A DNA stretch of 46,744 nt. Origin: an uncultured archaeon. Its GTDB lineage: Archaea; Thermoplasmatota; E2; DHVEG-1. Shown piece after piece: positions 33,034 through 41,758 of the stretch (the first letter of the stretch is position 1; every line of letters begins with the position of its first letter). Made by a program: the position numbers and the translations under genes. Under the pieces are notes generated by a model, which saw only the letters and a list, made by a program, of their open reading frames with translations, did no database searches and was not told the DNA's origin. The stretch lies in NCBI GenBank assembly GCA_902384685.1, contig CABMCU010000052.1:1-46744 (forward strand). The letters run 5' to 3'.

Positions 33034-33123
33034 CGATGATGTTATGAAGTTGTTATACTCCCTTTCCTGATTACTTAGAAAGTTCACGGCGTAACTGATC
33101 AATGTCTTGAAAAACAATCCCGT
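33034..33123 (-). pseudogene. Fragment of duplicated HAD-hydrolase 3' end
   Basis: 33034-33123 (cgtaactgatcaatgtcttg and neighbours) matches 31765-31853, the last codons of the HAD gene. The duplication therefore covers a junction of two convergent genes, about 590 bases, and ends abruptly at cccgtgg, where unrelated sequence starts. Confidence 0.6.
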
Positions 33124-33180
33124 GGTGTTATTTTTTTATTTGTAATAAAATATATTAATATTGAAAAGAACTCTATATCT

Positions 33181-33546
33181 ATGATGTTCCTGAAAGGACT
33201 ATTGAATCTTCTGATCATGAGTTTTACGATAGTTATCTTGTTTTTACCAGTTTTAGTGTTCTTCCATGAAGGAACACACTATATTATGTACACCTCGGAA
33301 GGAATAGAAGTAACCTCGTTTCATGTTCTGGATTCTGACTCCTTGAAGAAAGGAACAAGTGGATACATAACAACTGTGAAAGAATCAAGATATTGAAATC
33401 AGGTACAAGAGGGGATTGCATTGCTCGCTTCATGTTTCTTTTTAGCATCGACTCTCGTGTTCTGCCTCATCAAGGTACTCAAACCGTTCACGATTCGCCA
33501 GTTGGAGTTAATGGGAGTGAGAAGAAAAGCCACGATTACTCAATAA
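33181..33546 (+). pseudogene. Membrane HExxH metallopeptidase with in-frame TGA
   Basis: The frame opens MMFLKGLLNLLIMSFTIVIL, carries FFHEGTHYIM (HExxH zinc motif at the end of a membrane span), and meets a TGA at 33394-33396 after ESRY. It then continues open for 49 codons, NQVQEGIALLASCFFLASTL plus VFCLIKVLKPFTI, a second membrane segment, to a TAA at 33544. TGG (Trp) at that place would give a 121-residue intramembrane-type peptidase. Most likely a recent nonsense mutation. Confidence 0.6.
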
Positions 33547-33607
33547 AATAGAATTCATACTCATAAAATATTTTTTTCGAAAGAATGTTTTTTAAGATAG
33601 TCACTGT

Positions 33608-36268
33608 TTAGATATAACCGTTATTATATAAATAAACGACAACGACGCAGGCTATAATCACCGCAACAACAATAAGTAATGCTAGAAAGATCCATGGAAA
33701 TTCTGCCGTTGTCTCAATATCATACATCTTCGTAAGAGAATCTAGGCTAGGGTTGTAGGAATAATCCCTTTTCCCATCAGAATCGGTATCAAGAAGATAG
33801 CTTCCGTTTGCAAGTTTCTGTGTTGTCGTGATAAGACCGGTACCGTTCGTATAAAACGAATCATTGAGTCCGTCGTTATTGCTGTCGAAAAGGAATCCGA
33901 GATCACGAACAAAGTATACATCGATGAATACAGAGAATGTTGCTTGCTCTGATACGGTGGTATTATCTGTTGCAGTCGCTGTGATCACATATTTCCCTGG
34001 TGAGTCCCAGGCGTGTGGAAGGGAATAAATAGTCCCATTCTGTAGGAAAGTACTGGTGTTTTGAGTCTCATCACCCCAGATCATCGTATATTGGAGGGGA
34101 TCATTATCTTGGTCAGTTGAATACACGGAATATGTATATGTCTTGTTTTTTGTTCCTGTTCTTGTTCCATTGATGACAGGTGTTGTTGGTCGGTTTTGTT
34201 GCGAATTGTTTTGCTGTGTTATCACACATGTTGTCGTATCAGTGTTTGTCGCTCCTAGATTATCAGTCACCGTAAGAGTTACCGTATATGTCCCGGTTTT
34301 AGAATAGGTATGTCGAACTGTTGTTCCGGTTCCGTTTGTAGTATCACCAAAAACCCAGAGCCATTTCGTGATGGTTCCATCTGAATCATTGCTCTTCGAC
34401 CCATCAAATGTTATTTCGGTATTCACAAAACCGTTATAGGGTTCACCAGCGGATACATCCGCAATTGGTCGTATATTTGGTGTTTCATCACCACCTCCAC
34501 CACCACCTCCTCCTCCACCACCGTAGCTTGTTGGGGTAAAGGTGTACCATTTTCGGGTGTAATTACCATTACCAGTATCAGTCGCATTTACCCAAACCTT
34601 ATAAGTCGTTGAATACGCCAGTCCCGAAAGGAAGAGTGCTTTTGTTCCATTGGTTGCATCGGTAGCACTGCTGTTTTGTCCGTTACTGCATTGGATGGAC
34701 CAAGAGATGTTATCACCTTCAAGATCATTTATTGGAATGCTCCAATACAGGCTCACCACGTTTGTTGAAGAACCATTCCCTGGAGAAGGCGTACCAAACA
34801 CTGGCGGATTGTTACCCTTTGCTTTGGTTGTAAACGTATAAATCACAGACGAATTCACATGACCATCATATGCAGTGACTCTCCACCAATACTGCGTATT
34901 CCACCCACTTGAATAACTTGAATTGAGATCTCTCACAGTCGTATTCGCGACAACATTATTATTCTGTTGAGCTTTTATCCACGAATACGGATTATTCGAC
35001 GTGCTGTACCAGAAACATACTGTCGTTGAATTTCCATCCAAATCACTCACCGTGACATTTGTCGCATGATATCGATTTACTCCAGTACTCCCATTATCAG
35101 AAGATGGATTACTGAACGTTGGCGGACGATTTGACCACGGTTCAGACTTGGTCGTAAACGTAAACCATTTCCGAATATACAGACCACTCCCCGCAGGGGT
35201 TGGATCAGTCGCATTCACCCATACCTTATAAGTAGTTGAGTACGCAAGTTCAGAAAGAGATAATGATTTTGTTCCACTAGCTGCACCAGCTGCGCTGTTC
35301 GTTTGTCCATTACTACACTGAATAGTCCAATCAAAACTTTCTGCATCTGTGATTGAGATACTCCAGCTCAGAGCAAGTGGATTTCCTGTAGAACCATTCC
35401 CAAGAGAAGATGTTCCATATACAGGTGGTGTATTTGCTTTTGTTGTGAACGTAAACCACCTGCGAGTATACAGACCACTCCCCGTGGGAGTCGGATCGGT
35501 CGCATTCACCCACACGGTATACGTTGTTGAATATGCTAACCCTGACAACGGCAACGATTTCGTCCCATTGATTCCTGTCCCACTGTTGCTTTGTCCATTG
35601 TTGCACTGTGTAGTCCAACTGAATGTATCCCCCTGAGGATCACTAATCGGAATATCCCAACTGAGACTCAACGGGTTCCCTGTAGACCCATTCATCGGAG
35701 AAGGTGAACCGAAGATCGGAGGTGTATTTCCTCCAGAACAAATAATTTTAAAATTTTGAGTAGCAGCAGCTGGACAAGCAAACGTATACATAGTGTCTAC
35801 GAGCATATTCTTTAAAATAACCCCCTCGTTTGTACAGAGATTCACCGTTGTATATTCGCTTCCGCCAACCTCCGCGATACTCCAGAACATAGTGAGAGTG
35901 GTAGGTGATTCTCCATCCTCAGGCTCCCATCTTATCGATAAATTCCAGACTTTCGCGGTATCAGGATATTGCCGGTAATCACTCCACAAGTAATTATACG
36001 GGATGGGGAGGTAATCTTTCAAATAAGCACGAATATAAGGGTACATTGGTGGTGGCGATTTTACAACATCATGAACATCCGCAGGGGGGCCGTCATTCGC
36101 ATCAGGCGCTTCACCAAAGACGATAGAATCGGTCTTTCCACTGGATTCACTAAAGTTCAAAGTACACTCCCATGCGATTTCATCCGCTTGAATAGTATAC
36201 GTGTAAGGGATGAATACAGATGTGAGGAAGAACAAAATTATTCCAAGAATTAGCAGAATTTTTCTCAT
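33608..36268 (-). CDS. Large surface protein: N-terminal shared domain, fibronectin-like repeats, PKD, membrane anchor
   Basis: 886 residues from the ATG at 36268, preceded by gaggt; a longer frame to 36367 overlaps the upstream gene. Signal peptide ~1-29 (ILLILGIILFFLTSVFIPYT). Residues ~30-175 form the domain shared with the two upstream genes (WECTLNFSESSG, PYIRAYLKDY). Four fibronectin-like repeats follow (NTPPIFGSPSPMNGSTGNPL type, each ending YTRRWFTFTTK). After a poly-Gly linker come a PKD domain (WVFGDTTNGTGTTVRHTYSK) and a further Ig-like domain (YTMIWGDETQNTS). The last span FPWIFLALLIVVAVIIACVV anchors it. Probably adhesive. Confidence 0.85.
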   Translation of the reverse strand: MRKILLILGIILFFLTSVFIPYTYTIQADEIAWECTLNFSESSGKTDSIVFGEAPDANDGPPADVHDVVKSPPPMYPYIRAYLKDYLPIPYNYLWSDYRQYPDTAKVWNLSIRWEPEDGESPTTLTMFWSIAEVGGSEYTTVNLCTNEGVILKNMLVDTMYTFACPAAATQNFKIICSGGNTPPIFGSPSPMNGSTGNPLSLSWDIPISDPQGDTFSWTTQCNNGQSNSGTGINGTKSLPLSGLAYSTTYTVWVNATDPTPTGSGLYTRRWFTFTTKANTPPVYGTSSLGNGSTGNPLALSWSISITDAESFDWTIQCSNGQTNSAAGAASGTKSLSLSELAYSTTYKVWVNATDPTPAGSGLYIRKWFTFTTKSEPWSNRPPTFSNPSSDNGSTGVNRYHATNVTVSDLDGNSTTVCFWYSTSNNPYSWIKAQQNNNVVANTTVRDLNSSYSSGWNTQYWWRVTAYDGHVNSSVIYTFTTKAKGNNPPVFGTPSPGNGSSTNVVSLYWSIPINDLEGDNISWSIQCSNGQNSSATDATNGTKALFLSGLAYSTTYKVWVNATDTGNGNYTRKWYTFTPTSYGGGGGGGGGGGDETPNIRPIADVSAGEPYNGFVNTEITFDGSKSNDSDGTITKWLWVFGDTTNGTGTTVRHTYSKTGTYTVTLTVTDNLGATNTDTTTCVITQQNNSQQNRPTTPVINGTRTGTKNKTYTYSVYSTDQDNDPLQYTMIWGDETQNTSTFLQNGTIYSLPHAWDSPGKYVITATATDNTTVSEQATFSVFIDVYFVRDLGFLFDSNNDGLNDSFYTNGTGLITTTQKLANGSYLLDTDSDGKRDYSYNPSLDSLTKMYDIETTAEFPWIFLALLIVVAVIIACVVVVYLYNNGYI

Positions 36269-36323
36269 TGATTGTACCTCATCTGTTTTTGTATGAGATA
36301 TATAACGTATTTCATTCGGCTCC

Positions 36324-36953
36324 TCATGTTTTCCGTTTATACATGAAAAAAGCAAAGATAATAACAATGACGATTACACTGATACCGAGAAGTATCGGAA
36401 GGACTTCTAGATCACTCTCACCGATGATCTGGAAATGATGCAGGGTGCCATTTGATAGAAAGGAATATGAGTGTTCGGTGAGTAGGTTTGCCACAACGGT
36501 GTTGTTCTCGTAGACTTTAAATGAGTTAAACCCGCTTTTTGCTGCTTGAGCGGGATCCCAGTTGATGCTGATTGTTATTGGAGAATTATTTTCTGATACC
36601 CAAATGATGGAAAGGTTCCATTCCATGCGTGGAGAGAGGATGTATTTATACTCTTGCAGTAACTTGTTAAAAGGGATGGAGAACGATGTGGTAAACCAAG
36701 CACGAATATAAGGGAGCATTGGTTGTGCTGGGGGTTCTGGTATGTCGAGATCATCCGTATCATCTGATGCATTCGGTGAGCCTCCAAGGATTACAGTCTT
36801 TCCGGATCCTGATGGTTCAGTTATCTGAAGAGTCAGGTTCCATGGATCTTGTTGTGCAGATACAATCAAAGATGGGATATTTGTGTTCGAGAGAGTCTCA
36901 ATTCCTGTTCCAAATAGACTTACGATGATTGTAATGAATAGAATTCTTTTCAT
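36324..36953 (-). CDS. Surface protein with the shared N-terminal domain and a membrane anchor
   Basis: 209 residues from the ATG at 36953 (MKRILFITIIVSLFGTGIET signal peptide); in-frame ATGs at 36986 and 37013 exist and none has a ribosome binding site. It consists only of the ~150-residue shared domain (WNLTLQITEPSGSGKTVILG, PYIRAWFTTSFSIPFNKLLQ) followed by a span and basic tail (LGISVIVIVIIFAFFMYKRK). It ends 55 bases before the next gene, so one operon. Function unknown; the domain may be a stalk or binding module. Confidence 0.78.
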   Translation of the reverse strand: MKRILFITIIVSLFGTGIETLSNTNIPSLIVSAQQDPWNLTLQITEPSGSGKTVILGGSPNASDDTDDLDIPEPPAQPMLPYIRAWFTTSFSIPFNKLLQEYKYILSPRMEWNLSIIWVSENNSPITISINWDPAQAAKSGFNSFKVYENNTVVANLLTEHSYSFLSNGTLHHFQIIGESDLEVLPILLGISVIVIVIIFAFFMYKRKT

Positions 36954-37057
36954 ACGATATGTTCGTGATGAATCGTTACGTTTCATAGATATCAACAGAT
37001 TTTTTTTCAGCATTCTATTAAATATGAAGATAAATTGTCTTAAGTTAAAGATACGCG

Positions 37058-39091
37058 TTAAGTTTGTTTGAGTGTACAGCCGACGTATGCATACATCCAG
37101 TATCCTTCGCCTGATTCGAACGTGGTCGTTAACGTATACCTTTGCAAGGAACTATTCCATCCATAGATAAATCCAAGGATGATGTTTTCGGTGATGGCTT
37201 GAGTCCATGTATGATCATGTCCATCGTATGTTGTAATAAGACCGGCTGTGGCGAGTGGTGTGCTGCAGGGAAGACCCATGATATTCCAGCTCGTTTGGAG
37301 GTCAGTGATATGTCCAGTTCCAACCGCGCTATTTGCAATGAGTACCTCGCAGTCGTGATAAGCCCACATCCAGTATCCCTCTCCTGGCAAAAGGGTGCTG
37401 GTGGTGAATCCATATGCTTGAGTAGTGCCTCGTTGCCAATTATAGATAGTATTCAGAACGATGCCTTCACTGACTGCCTGAGCCCAGGTATAATTTTGAC
37501 CATTATATCTGACGATAATGTCAGCTTTGGAGATAGTGGCGTCCACTGGGAGTGAAATGAGGTTCCATTGGTATTTCACGTTAATTTGATTGACTGTTAT
37601 TATTGTGATTGATATGGTCGCTGGAGAGGATGTTTGAGCAGGTAGTGGAGTTCCGTCATCGGTAACTGTGAAGGTAAAGCTATCACTGCCGGAATAACCG
37701 GTATGCGGTTGGTACTGTACTATGTTGACGATGAGATCTGTTGGAATGGTGGTTATTTGCGTAATTCCATCCCAAAGGTCACCGTATGAAGGTAAAGTTG
37801 CGATTGTGTACTTGGAAATGCTTCCGTCGATATCACTTCCTGTGAGAGTAATCTCTATTGTTGTGTCTTGGTTTGTTGTGACACTTTGTGGATTTGCTGT
37901 TGGTGCATTATTCACCGCAGTCACCGTAAATGTTGCAGCATCCTGATCAAATAGAGCGCCTGGATCGGTCGCTTTAAACGTGATTGTCTCTGCTCCATTC
38001 CAATCTGCGTTCGGGATGGTGATTGTTGCAATACGATTAACCATATTCACTGTAAGCGCTGTGTTCCCTGAGTACGTCCATGTCATCTCAGCATCCGTAT
38101 TGTCCACATCAGAGACATAGTTATCCAGAGTGATTGTTGTAAAGGTACTGCCCTCAGCAATCGTCTGATCAGGGATATCGGTGACAACTGGTGCATCATT
38201 CACATCAGTTACATCAATCGTCATCGTATACGCAACAGTTGAATAATCAATACCATCGCTGACCATGAATTTGAAGTTTGTATACGTTACTCCATTTTCA
38301 TTTAATGCTGGAGTATATTTCAAATTCCCAGCATCGATATCAGCACGAGAGATCTCCTGATCCAATGTAACATCAACACCACTTAATTCGAGAGATCCTT
38401 TCGTTTCTAGTTGAGTAATCTTGATTTTTTCTAGTTGATCATCGTATATCGCTGTATCATCATCATTGAAATCAAAATCTGTGGATAGGAACGTGTAGGT
38501 GATATCTTCATTTGTAGTAACCGTCTTATCTGCCGATGTTGGCGGTTGGTTCACATGACATATAATCTGTAAATGATAGGGTGTACTTGAGGTAGCAATA
38601 AACTGAACTGTACTAACAAGATGCATATCAGCTATTTTGGTCCAACCTGTTGTATATAAGGACAAATCAATATGATCATACTCTGTCGTACTGATAGGGT
38701 TATACCAGTTGATCGTCACAGTGGTTGGTAAACTCAACGTTTCTACTGTAACATACAAATCCCAGACCTTATCAGAATCGGGATAATTCCTAGTATCATT
38801 TAATAATTTTTCATAGGGCGATTGCGTAATACCAGCATCGAAATATGCGTAAAGATATGGTACAGGAGGAGGAGGGGACTCTGAGTAATCGAAGTGGTCT
38901 AGTCCATCAGAAGCAGTAGAATCCTCACCAAACCACACTGTATCTCCTGCCCCGTTAGGCTCTGAAAAATCCAAGGTTACTTCCCAGCCATCGTGGGCGA
39001 GGGTGGGTGTTCCAAACAGCAAGATAATTGCGATAATCGCTAAACAAATGCACCAACCTTTTTTTAGTATTCCTTTATTTTCTTGCTTCAT
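37058..39091 (-). CDS. Surface protein: shared N-terminal domain, cadherin-like repeats, C-terminal GEGYWMWAY repeats
   Basis: 677 residues from the ATG at 39091 (signal peptide to TPTLAHD); an ATG at 39109 adds six residues. Residues ~32-185 are the shared domain (WEVTLDFSEPNGAGDTVWFG). Cadherin-like domains follow (about 190-500: NENGVTYTNFKFMVSDGIDY, VNDAPVVTDIPDQTIAEGST, GYSGSDSFTFTVTDDGTP). The last ~170 residues are two copies of a domain, WNLISLPV...LLPGEGYWMWAY and WNIMGLPC...FESGEGYWMYAY, each with Cys near the end. No membrane anchor at the C-terminus. First gene of the three-gene tandem. Confidence 0.83.
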   Translation of the reverse strand: MKQENKGILKKGWCICLAIIAIILLFGTPTLAHDGWEVTLDFSEPNGAGDTVWFGEDSTASDGLDHFDYSESPPPPVPYLYAYFDAGITQSPYEKLLNDTRNYPDSDKVWDLYVTVETLSLPTTVTINWYNPISTTEYDHIDLSLYTTGWTKIADMHLVSTVQFIATSSTPYHLQIICHVNQPPTSADKTVTTNEDITYTFLSTDFDFNDDDTAIYDDQLEKIKITQLETKGSLELSGVDVTLDQEISRADIDAGNLKYTPALNENGVTYTNFKFMVSDGIDYSTVAYTMTIDVTDVNDAPVVTDIPDQTIAEGSTFTTITLDNYVSDVDNTDAEMTWTYSGNTALTVNMVNRIATITIPNADWNGAETITFKATDPGALFDQDAATFTVTAVNNAPTANPQSVTTNQDTTIEITLTGSDIDGSISKYTIATLPSYGDLWDGITQITTIPTDLIVNIVQYQPHTGYSGSDSFTFTVTDDGTPLPAQTSSPATISITIITVNQINVKYQWNLISLPVDATISKADIIVRYNGQNYTWAQAVSEGIVLNTIYNWQRGTTQAYGFTTSTLLPGEGYWMWAYHDCEVLIANSAVGTGHITDLQTSWNIMGLPCSTPLATAGLITTYDGHDHTWTQAITENIILGFIYGWNSSLQRYTLTTTFESGEGYWMYAYVGCTLKQT

Positions 39092-39109
39092 AATTTTTTT
39101 TTCTCCCAT

Positions 39110-39314
39110 TCCCTAATAAAATAAAAAAAATCACCATGATTCCTGCTCCATAGTTCCCAAAGATATGTACAGGAAATAACGAGGCTTGTAGTTGATTTTT
39201 ATTCATGTTAGAGGCGATTTGTAAACGACCACTCTGTTTATAAATACATCGGCCACAACTATAGTGTGACAGACTGCTTTATCTATAATATTAATCGGAT
39301 TCGACGGTGACAGG
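39110..39314. other. Intergenic region between divergent units
   Basis: Leader of the minus-strand surface operon and, at 39236-39247, a TATA-like tttataaatac that could serve the small plus-strand gene at 39315. No copy of the shared promoter element is present. Confidence 0.4.
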
Positions 39315-39404
39315 ATGACCATCGTCGCTGCTATCGCTGCACTCCTTGTCTGTGCGATATACTGGATTGCTGCGCGACGAAAGAAACACCACGCTAGCCC
39401 TTAA
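39315..39404 (+). CDS. 29-residue single-span membrane peptide
   Basis: MTIVAAIAALLVCAIYWIAA followed by RRKKHHASP: one membrane span and a basic cytoplasmic tail, a sensible small membrane protein. ggtgacagg precedes the ATG and a TATA box lies ~70 bases upstream. Local G+C is higher than around it. Short length limits confidence. Confidence 0.4.
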   Translation: MTIVAAIAALLVCAIYWIAARRKKHHASP

Positions 39405-39717
39405 TCTCAAAAAAACGTGTTTTCTTCATTTAAAAGAAAAAAAGGGGAATTACGGCTAGATTTTTGCTCTAAAACGGTCTTAAGCAAGAAAAACTAGACG
39501 GTCTAGCTGAAGTGGATTTTGGTGGTCTGAAATGTGTACGAATTAGTGTACGACTGATATGAAGAAAATTCGTACAGTATATCGTACAGTCAAATGTCCT
39601 CGTAGTATCCGCATGGAAAAAGGGGATCGTTATGACAAAACTTGTCATCTTCCGTAAGAGGATATCCTAAGTCGTTTTTAAAAACGTTTATATAGAGTAA
39701 GTCCGATTGAAAAGACC
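39405..39717. other. Regulatory-looking region with palindromes before the HTH gene
   Basis: 313 bases without a gene. It contains a perfect palindrome ctagac-g-gtctag (39494-39506), the four-half-site array described separately (39535-39588) and a TATA box acgtttatatagag (39685-39698) that predicts transcription starting almost at the ATG at 39718. Confidence 0.55.
39535..39588. promoter_or_regulatory. Four-half-site inverted array (TGTACG/CGTACA)
   Basis: TGTACG (39535-39540), six bases, TGTACG (39547-39552), eighteen bases, CGTACA (39571-39576), six bases, CGTACA (39583-39588). Outer pairing extends to ten perfect bases (tgtacgaatt with aattcgtaca) and the others to seven (tgtacga with tcgtaca). 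The 12-base spacing of half-sites is close to one helical turn. It suits an operator for a dimeric or tetrameric regulator, perhaps the HTH protein encoded next, but could also form a stem in RNA. Confidence 0.6.
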
Positions 39718-40389
39718 ATGCGCTTAAGCAAGAAAAAAAAGCAACAAATACGAGGATTATTAGATCAAGGATATTCATCGGGGGCCGTCGGAAAAGAAGT
39801 CCACGCACCACGATCCACAGTTCAATATTATAAAAACTACCAGGAACGAAAAAATAACAGCCACCGAATTGAAATACCTGTGTATAGAATACCTGATCGA
39901 TTTTTTATCGAAAATGTCGATGACAACCCCTATTATCCTCCTTCACCTAGTCCTCAACCTAATCCGAATACAGATTTCTTAGTAATACAGGAACTACAGG
40001 AACGTGAAGATGAAAATTTTAATTTGAATCAAAAATTAATCACGGTGACCTCTGAGCGAGACAACGCTCACACGGAAGTAGAATCTCTGAAATCAACATT
40101 AACCCAAAAAAACATAGAATATACTAATTTAAAATGGGCGAACGAAGACCTAAAAGATAAGCTCGACCGAGCAAATACAAAACTCGACAAACAAGAAAGG
40201 GACAACAACAGGAAGGAAAAAGAGTATCTTGGAGAATTAGGTGTCAAAGACAATATGAATACCAACCTTATCAAAGGAGTTGATTTTTTAATACAAGAGA
40301 ATACAAAATGGATGAATTACGCGATCCCACATATGGTTGATGAGGAGAGAAAGAAACAAAAGAAGTACGTCGTATTTACAAAATACTAA
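39718..40389 (+). CDS. HTH protein with long coiled coil
   Basis: 223 residues. Residues ~4-42 are an HTH of the resolvase/transposase type (KKKKQQIRGLLDQGYSSGAV, then APRSTVQYYKNY). A Pro-rich linker (PPSPSPQPNPN, ~74-84) leads to a coiled coil from ~88 to 185 (QELQEREDENFNLNQKLITV and on). The end is basic (EERKKQKKYVVFTKY). This layout recalls plasmid partition or chromosome-associated regulators. Probably leaderless. An operator-like array upstream suggests autoregulation. Confidence 0.6.
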   Translation: MRLSKKKKQQIRGLLDQGYSSGAVGKEVHAPRSTVQYYKNYQERKNNSHRIEIPVYRIPDRFFIENVDDNPYYPPSPSPQPNPNTDFLVIQELQEREDENFNLNQKLITVTSERDNAHTEVESLKSTLTQKNIEYTNLKWANEDLKDKLDRANTKLDKQERDNNRKEKEYLGELGVKDNMNTNLIKGVDFLIQENTKWMNYAIPHMVDEERKKQKKYVVFTKY

Positions 40390-40455
40390 AAATTTCTTTA
40401 AAAAAACGCTATTAAACGTCGAATCTAAGAAAAAAGATAACTAAAGAATAAACCT

Positions 40456-40971
40456 ATGAGCCGAAAACGTACTCCAAATTGGGAGGTATTTACAAAAATT
40501 CTTTTAAAACAAGCAGGGATACGCACGCCACGCTCATTCTTGGATCTCCTCCATTTCATCCAGCAAAACCTCCCCAAAGATACCTTGGATTCTAATCTGG
40601 GAAAACCACTCAAGCAGATGACCGGATCACAGTTTGAAGCATTCCTCCAATGGTTTTTTGAACAACAAGGATACGAAACCACCCGGATGAAAAAATCCCA
40701 TGACAAGGGTGGAGATTTACTGATTAGGAAACTGGGAGAAACGCTCATCATCCAAGCAAAACGAAGAACGCAAAACATCGGGATACCAGCCATCCAAGAA
40801 GTATACGCAGCATCGGGATATTACCAAGCGACCCGTGCCTTGGTCATCACCACCAGCCGATTCACCCAACCCGCGTTAGACCTCGCAAGTAAGCTTGGGG
40901 TCGAGTGCTGGGACTGGGAACGACTCCTCACTGAGGTTCGCAATCATAATGTTTCCTATCCAATAGAATAG
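40456..40971 (+). CDS. Mrr-like restriction endonuclease
   Basis: 171 residues. The C-terminal PD-(D/E)xK domain (about 55-171) shows Glu61 (GSQFEAFLQWFFEQQGYE), Asp87 in KGGDLLI and Gln100-Ala-Lys102 in LIIQAKRR, the Mrr_cat motifs, then AIQEVYAASGYYQATRALVI. The N-terminal ~50 residues are helical and may bind DNA. Type IV-like restriction of modified DNA, or a Holliday-junction-type nuclease role, is typical. It lies 66 bases after the HTH gene; together they look like an accessory or formerly mobile pair. Confidence 0.82.
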   Translation: MSRKRTPNWEVFTKILLKQAGIRTPRSFLDLLHFIQQNLPKDTLDSNLGKPLKQMTGSQFEAFLQWFFEQQGYETTRMKKSHDKGGDLLIRKLGETLIIQAKRRTQNIGIPAIQEVYAASGYYQATRALVITTSRFTQPALDLASKLGVECWDWERLLTEVRNHNVSYPIE

Positions 40972-41023
40972 AATAAACACCTCCGGGGGTATCAGAACGG
41001 GTGCGTAAAACAATTGTATCAGT

Positions 41024-41758
41024 TTATTCCCTCCATTTCGATCGTTTCGCACTGAGCACGAACAAAAACAGTGTCAACACGATCAGCACCAGCCAGCTGA
41101 AGATGATCATGGGGATCGGTAGCTCGAGGTACCCCCCGAAGTTATGCGAGAGTTGCGCGGCATACGTTGTTGGTGAGAGATACGCGATGTAACGGTACGG
41201 TAATGGGATATAAGTGATCGGGTAGTAGATAGGGGGAATGGTTGCAAAGAGCGTGGAGAGCAGTCGAGAAAACGAAAAGCTTTGAACAATATCTGAGGAG
41301 AAGGTGGAGAAGATAAATCCAATGACCACCGACATGAGGAAGATCAGTAGCAATACGATAATGAATCCCAGCAGAGCAAGTACTGTCATCTTTACGAAGA
41401 TGAAGCCCAGAATAGAGAGCGTCACCAACGCGGGTAACGCGTAGATGATCTCTGCAAGAGCCATCCCAAACATGTAGGTAGATTGGCTGGTGGGGGAACT
41501 CACGATCATATCCTGCAGCTTGAAATCATTCTTCAGATGGGTCAGATCCGCTTGCAGCGCCATGCCTGCGGAGAACATGCTCATGATGAACCCACCCATG
41601 ATGCCGACACCGATGAGCGCTCCGTTGCTGACAAAGACGATCAGCAAGAGAAATGAGAGCGGTGAGATGACGGTGTTAATCAGCACGATCGGGTAGTTCT
41701 GCATCTCGTAGACCGCGTTCACGAGGATCGCGGCGAGGAGTTGGCTCTGACGGCTCAT
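41024..41758 (-). CDS. ABC-2 type transporter permease
   Basis: 244 residues with six hydrophobic segments (MQNYPIVLINTVISPLSFLL, ALAEIIYALPALVTLSILGF, GFIIVLLLIFLMSVVIGFIF, FATIPPIYYPITYIPLPYRY). The PPIYYPI..LP..YIAYLSPTTYA stretch is typical of ABC-2 exporters for drugs, lipids or polysaccharides. Its ATG overlaps the stop of the ATPase gene by four bases (ATGA). G+C is visibly higher than in the flanks. Confidence 0.88.
   Translation of the reverse strand: MSRQSQLLAAILVNAVYEMQNYPIVLINTVISPLSFLLLIVFVSNGALIGVGIMGGFIMSMFSAGMALQADLTHLKNDFKLQDMIVSSPTSQSTYMFGMALAEIIYALPALVTLSILGFIFVKMTVLALLGFIIVLLLIFLMSVVIGFIFSTFSSDIVQSFSFSRLLSTLFATIPPIYYPITYIPLPYRYIAYLSPTTYAAQLSHNFGGYLELPIPMIIFSWLVLIVLTLFLFVLSAKRSKWRE

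Noticed and set aside
33394-33396. Selenocysteine at the in-frame TGA
   Set aside because: No SECIS-like stem was noticed, the codon is not at a redox motif, and the family would need Trp or another ordinary residue there. A nonsense mutation is simpler.
39590-39811. 73-codon minus-strand frame upstream of the HTH gene
   Set aside because: It overlaps the TATA box and start of the HTH gene and has no promoter or ribosome binding site; likely a shadow.
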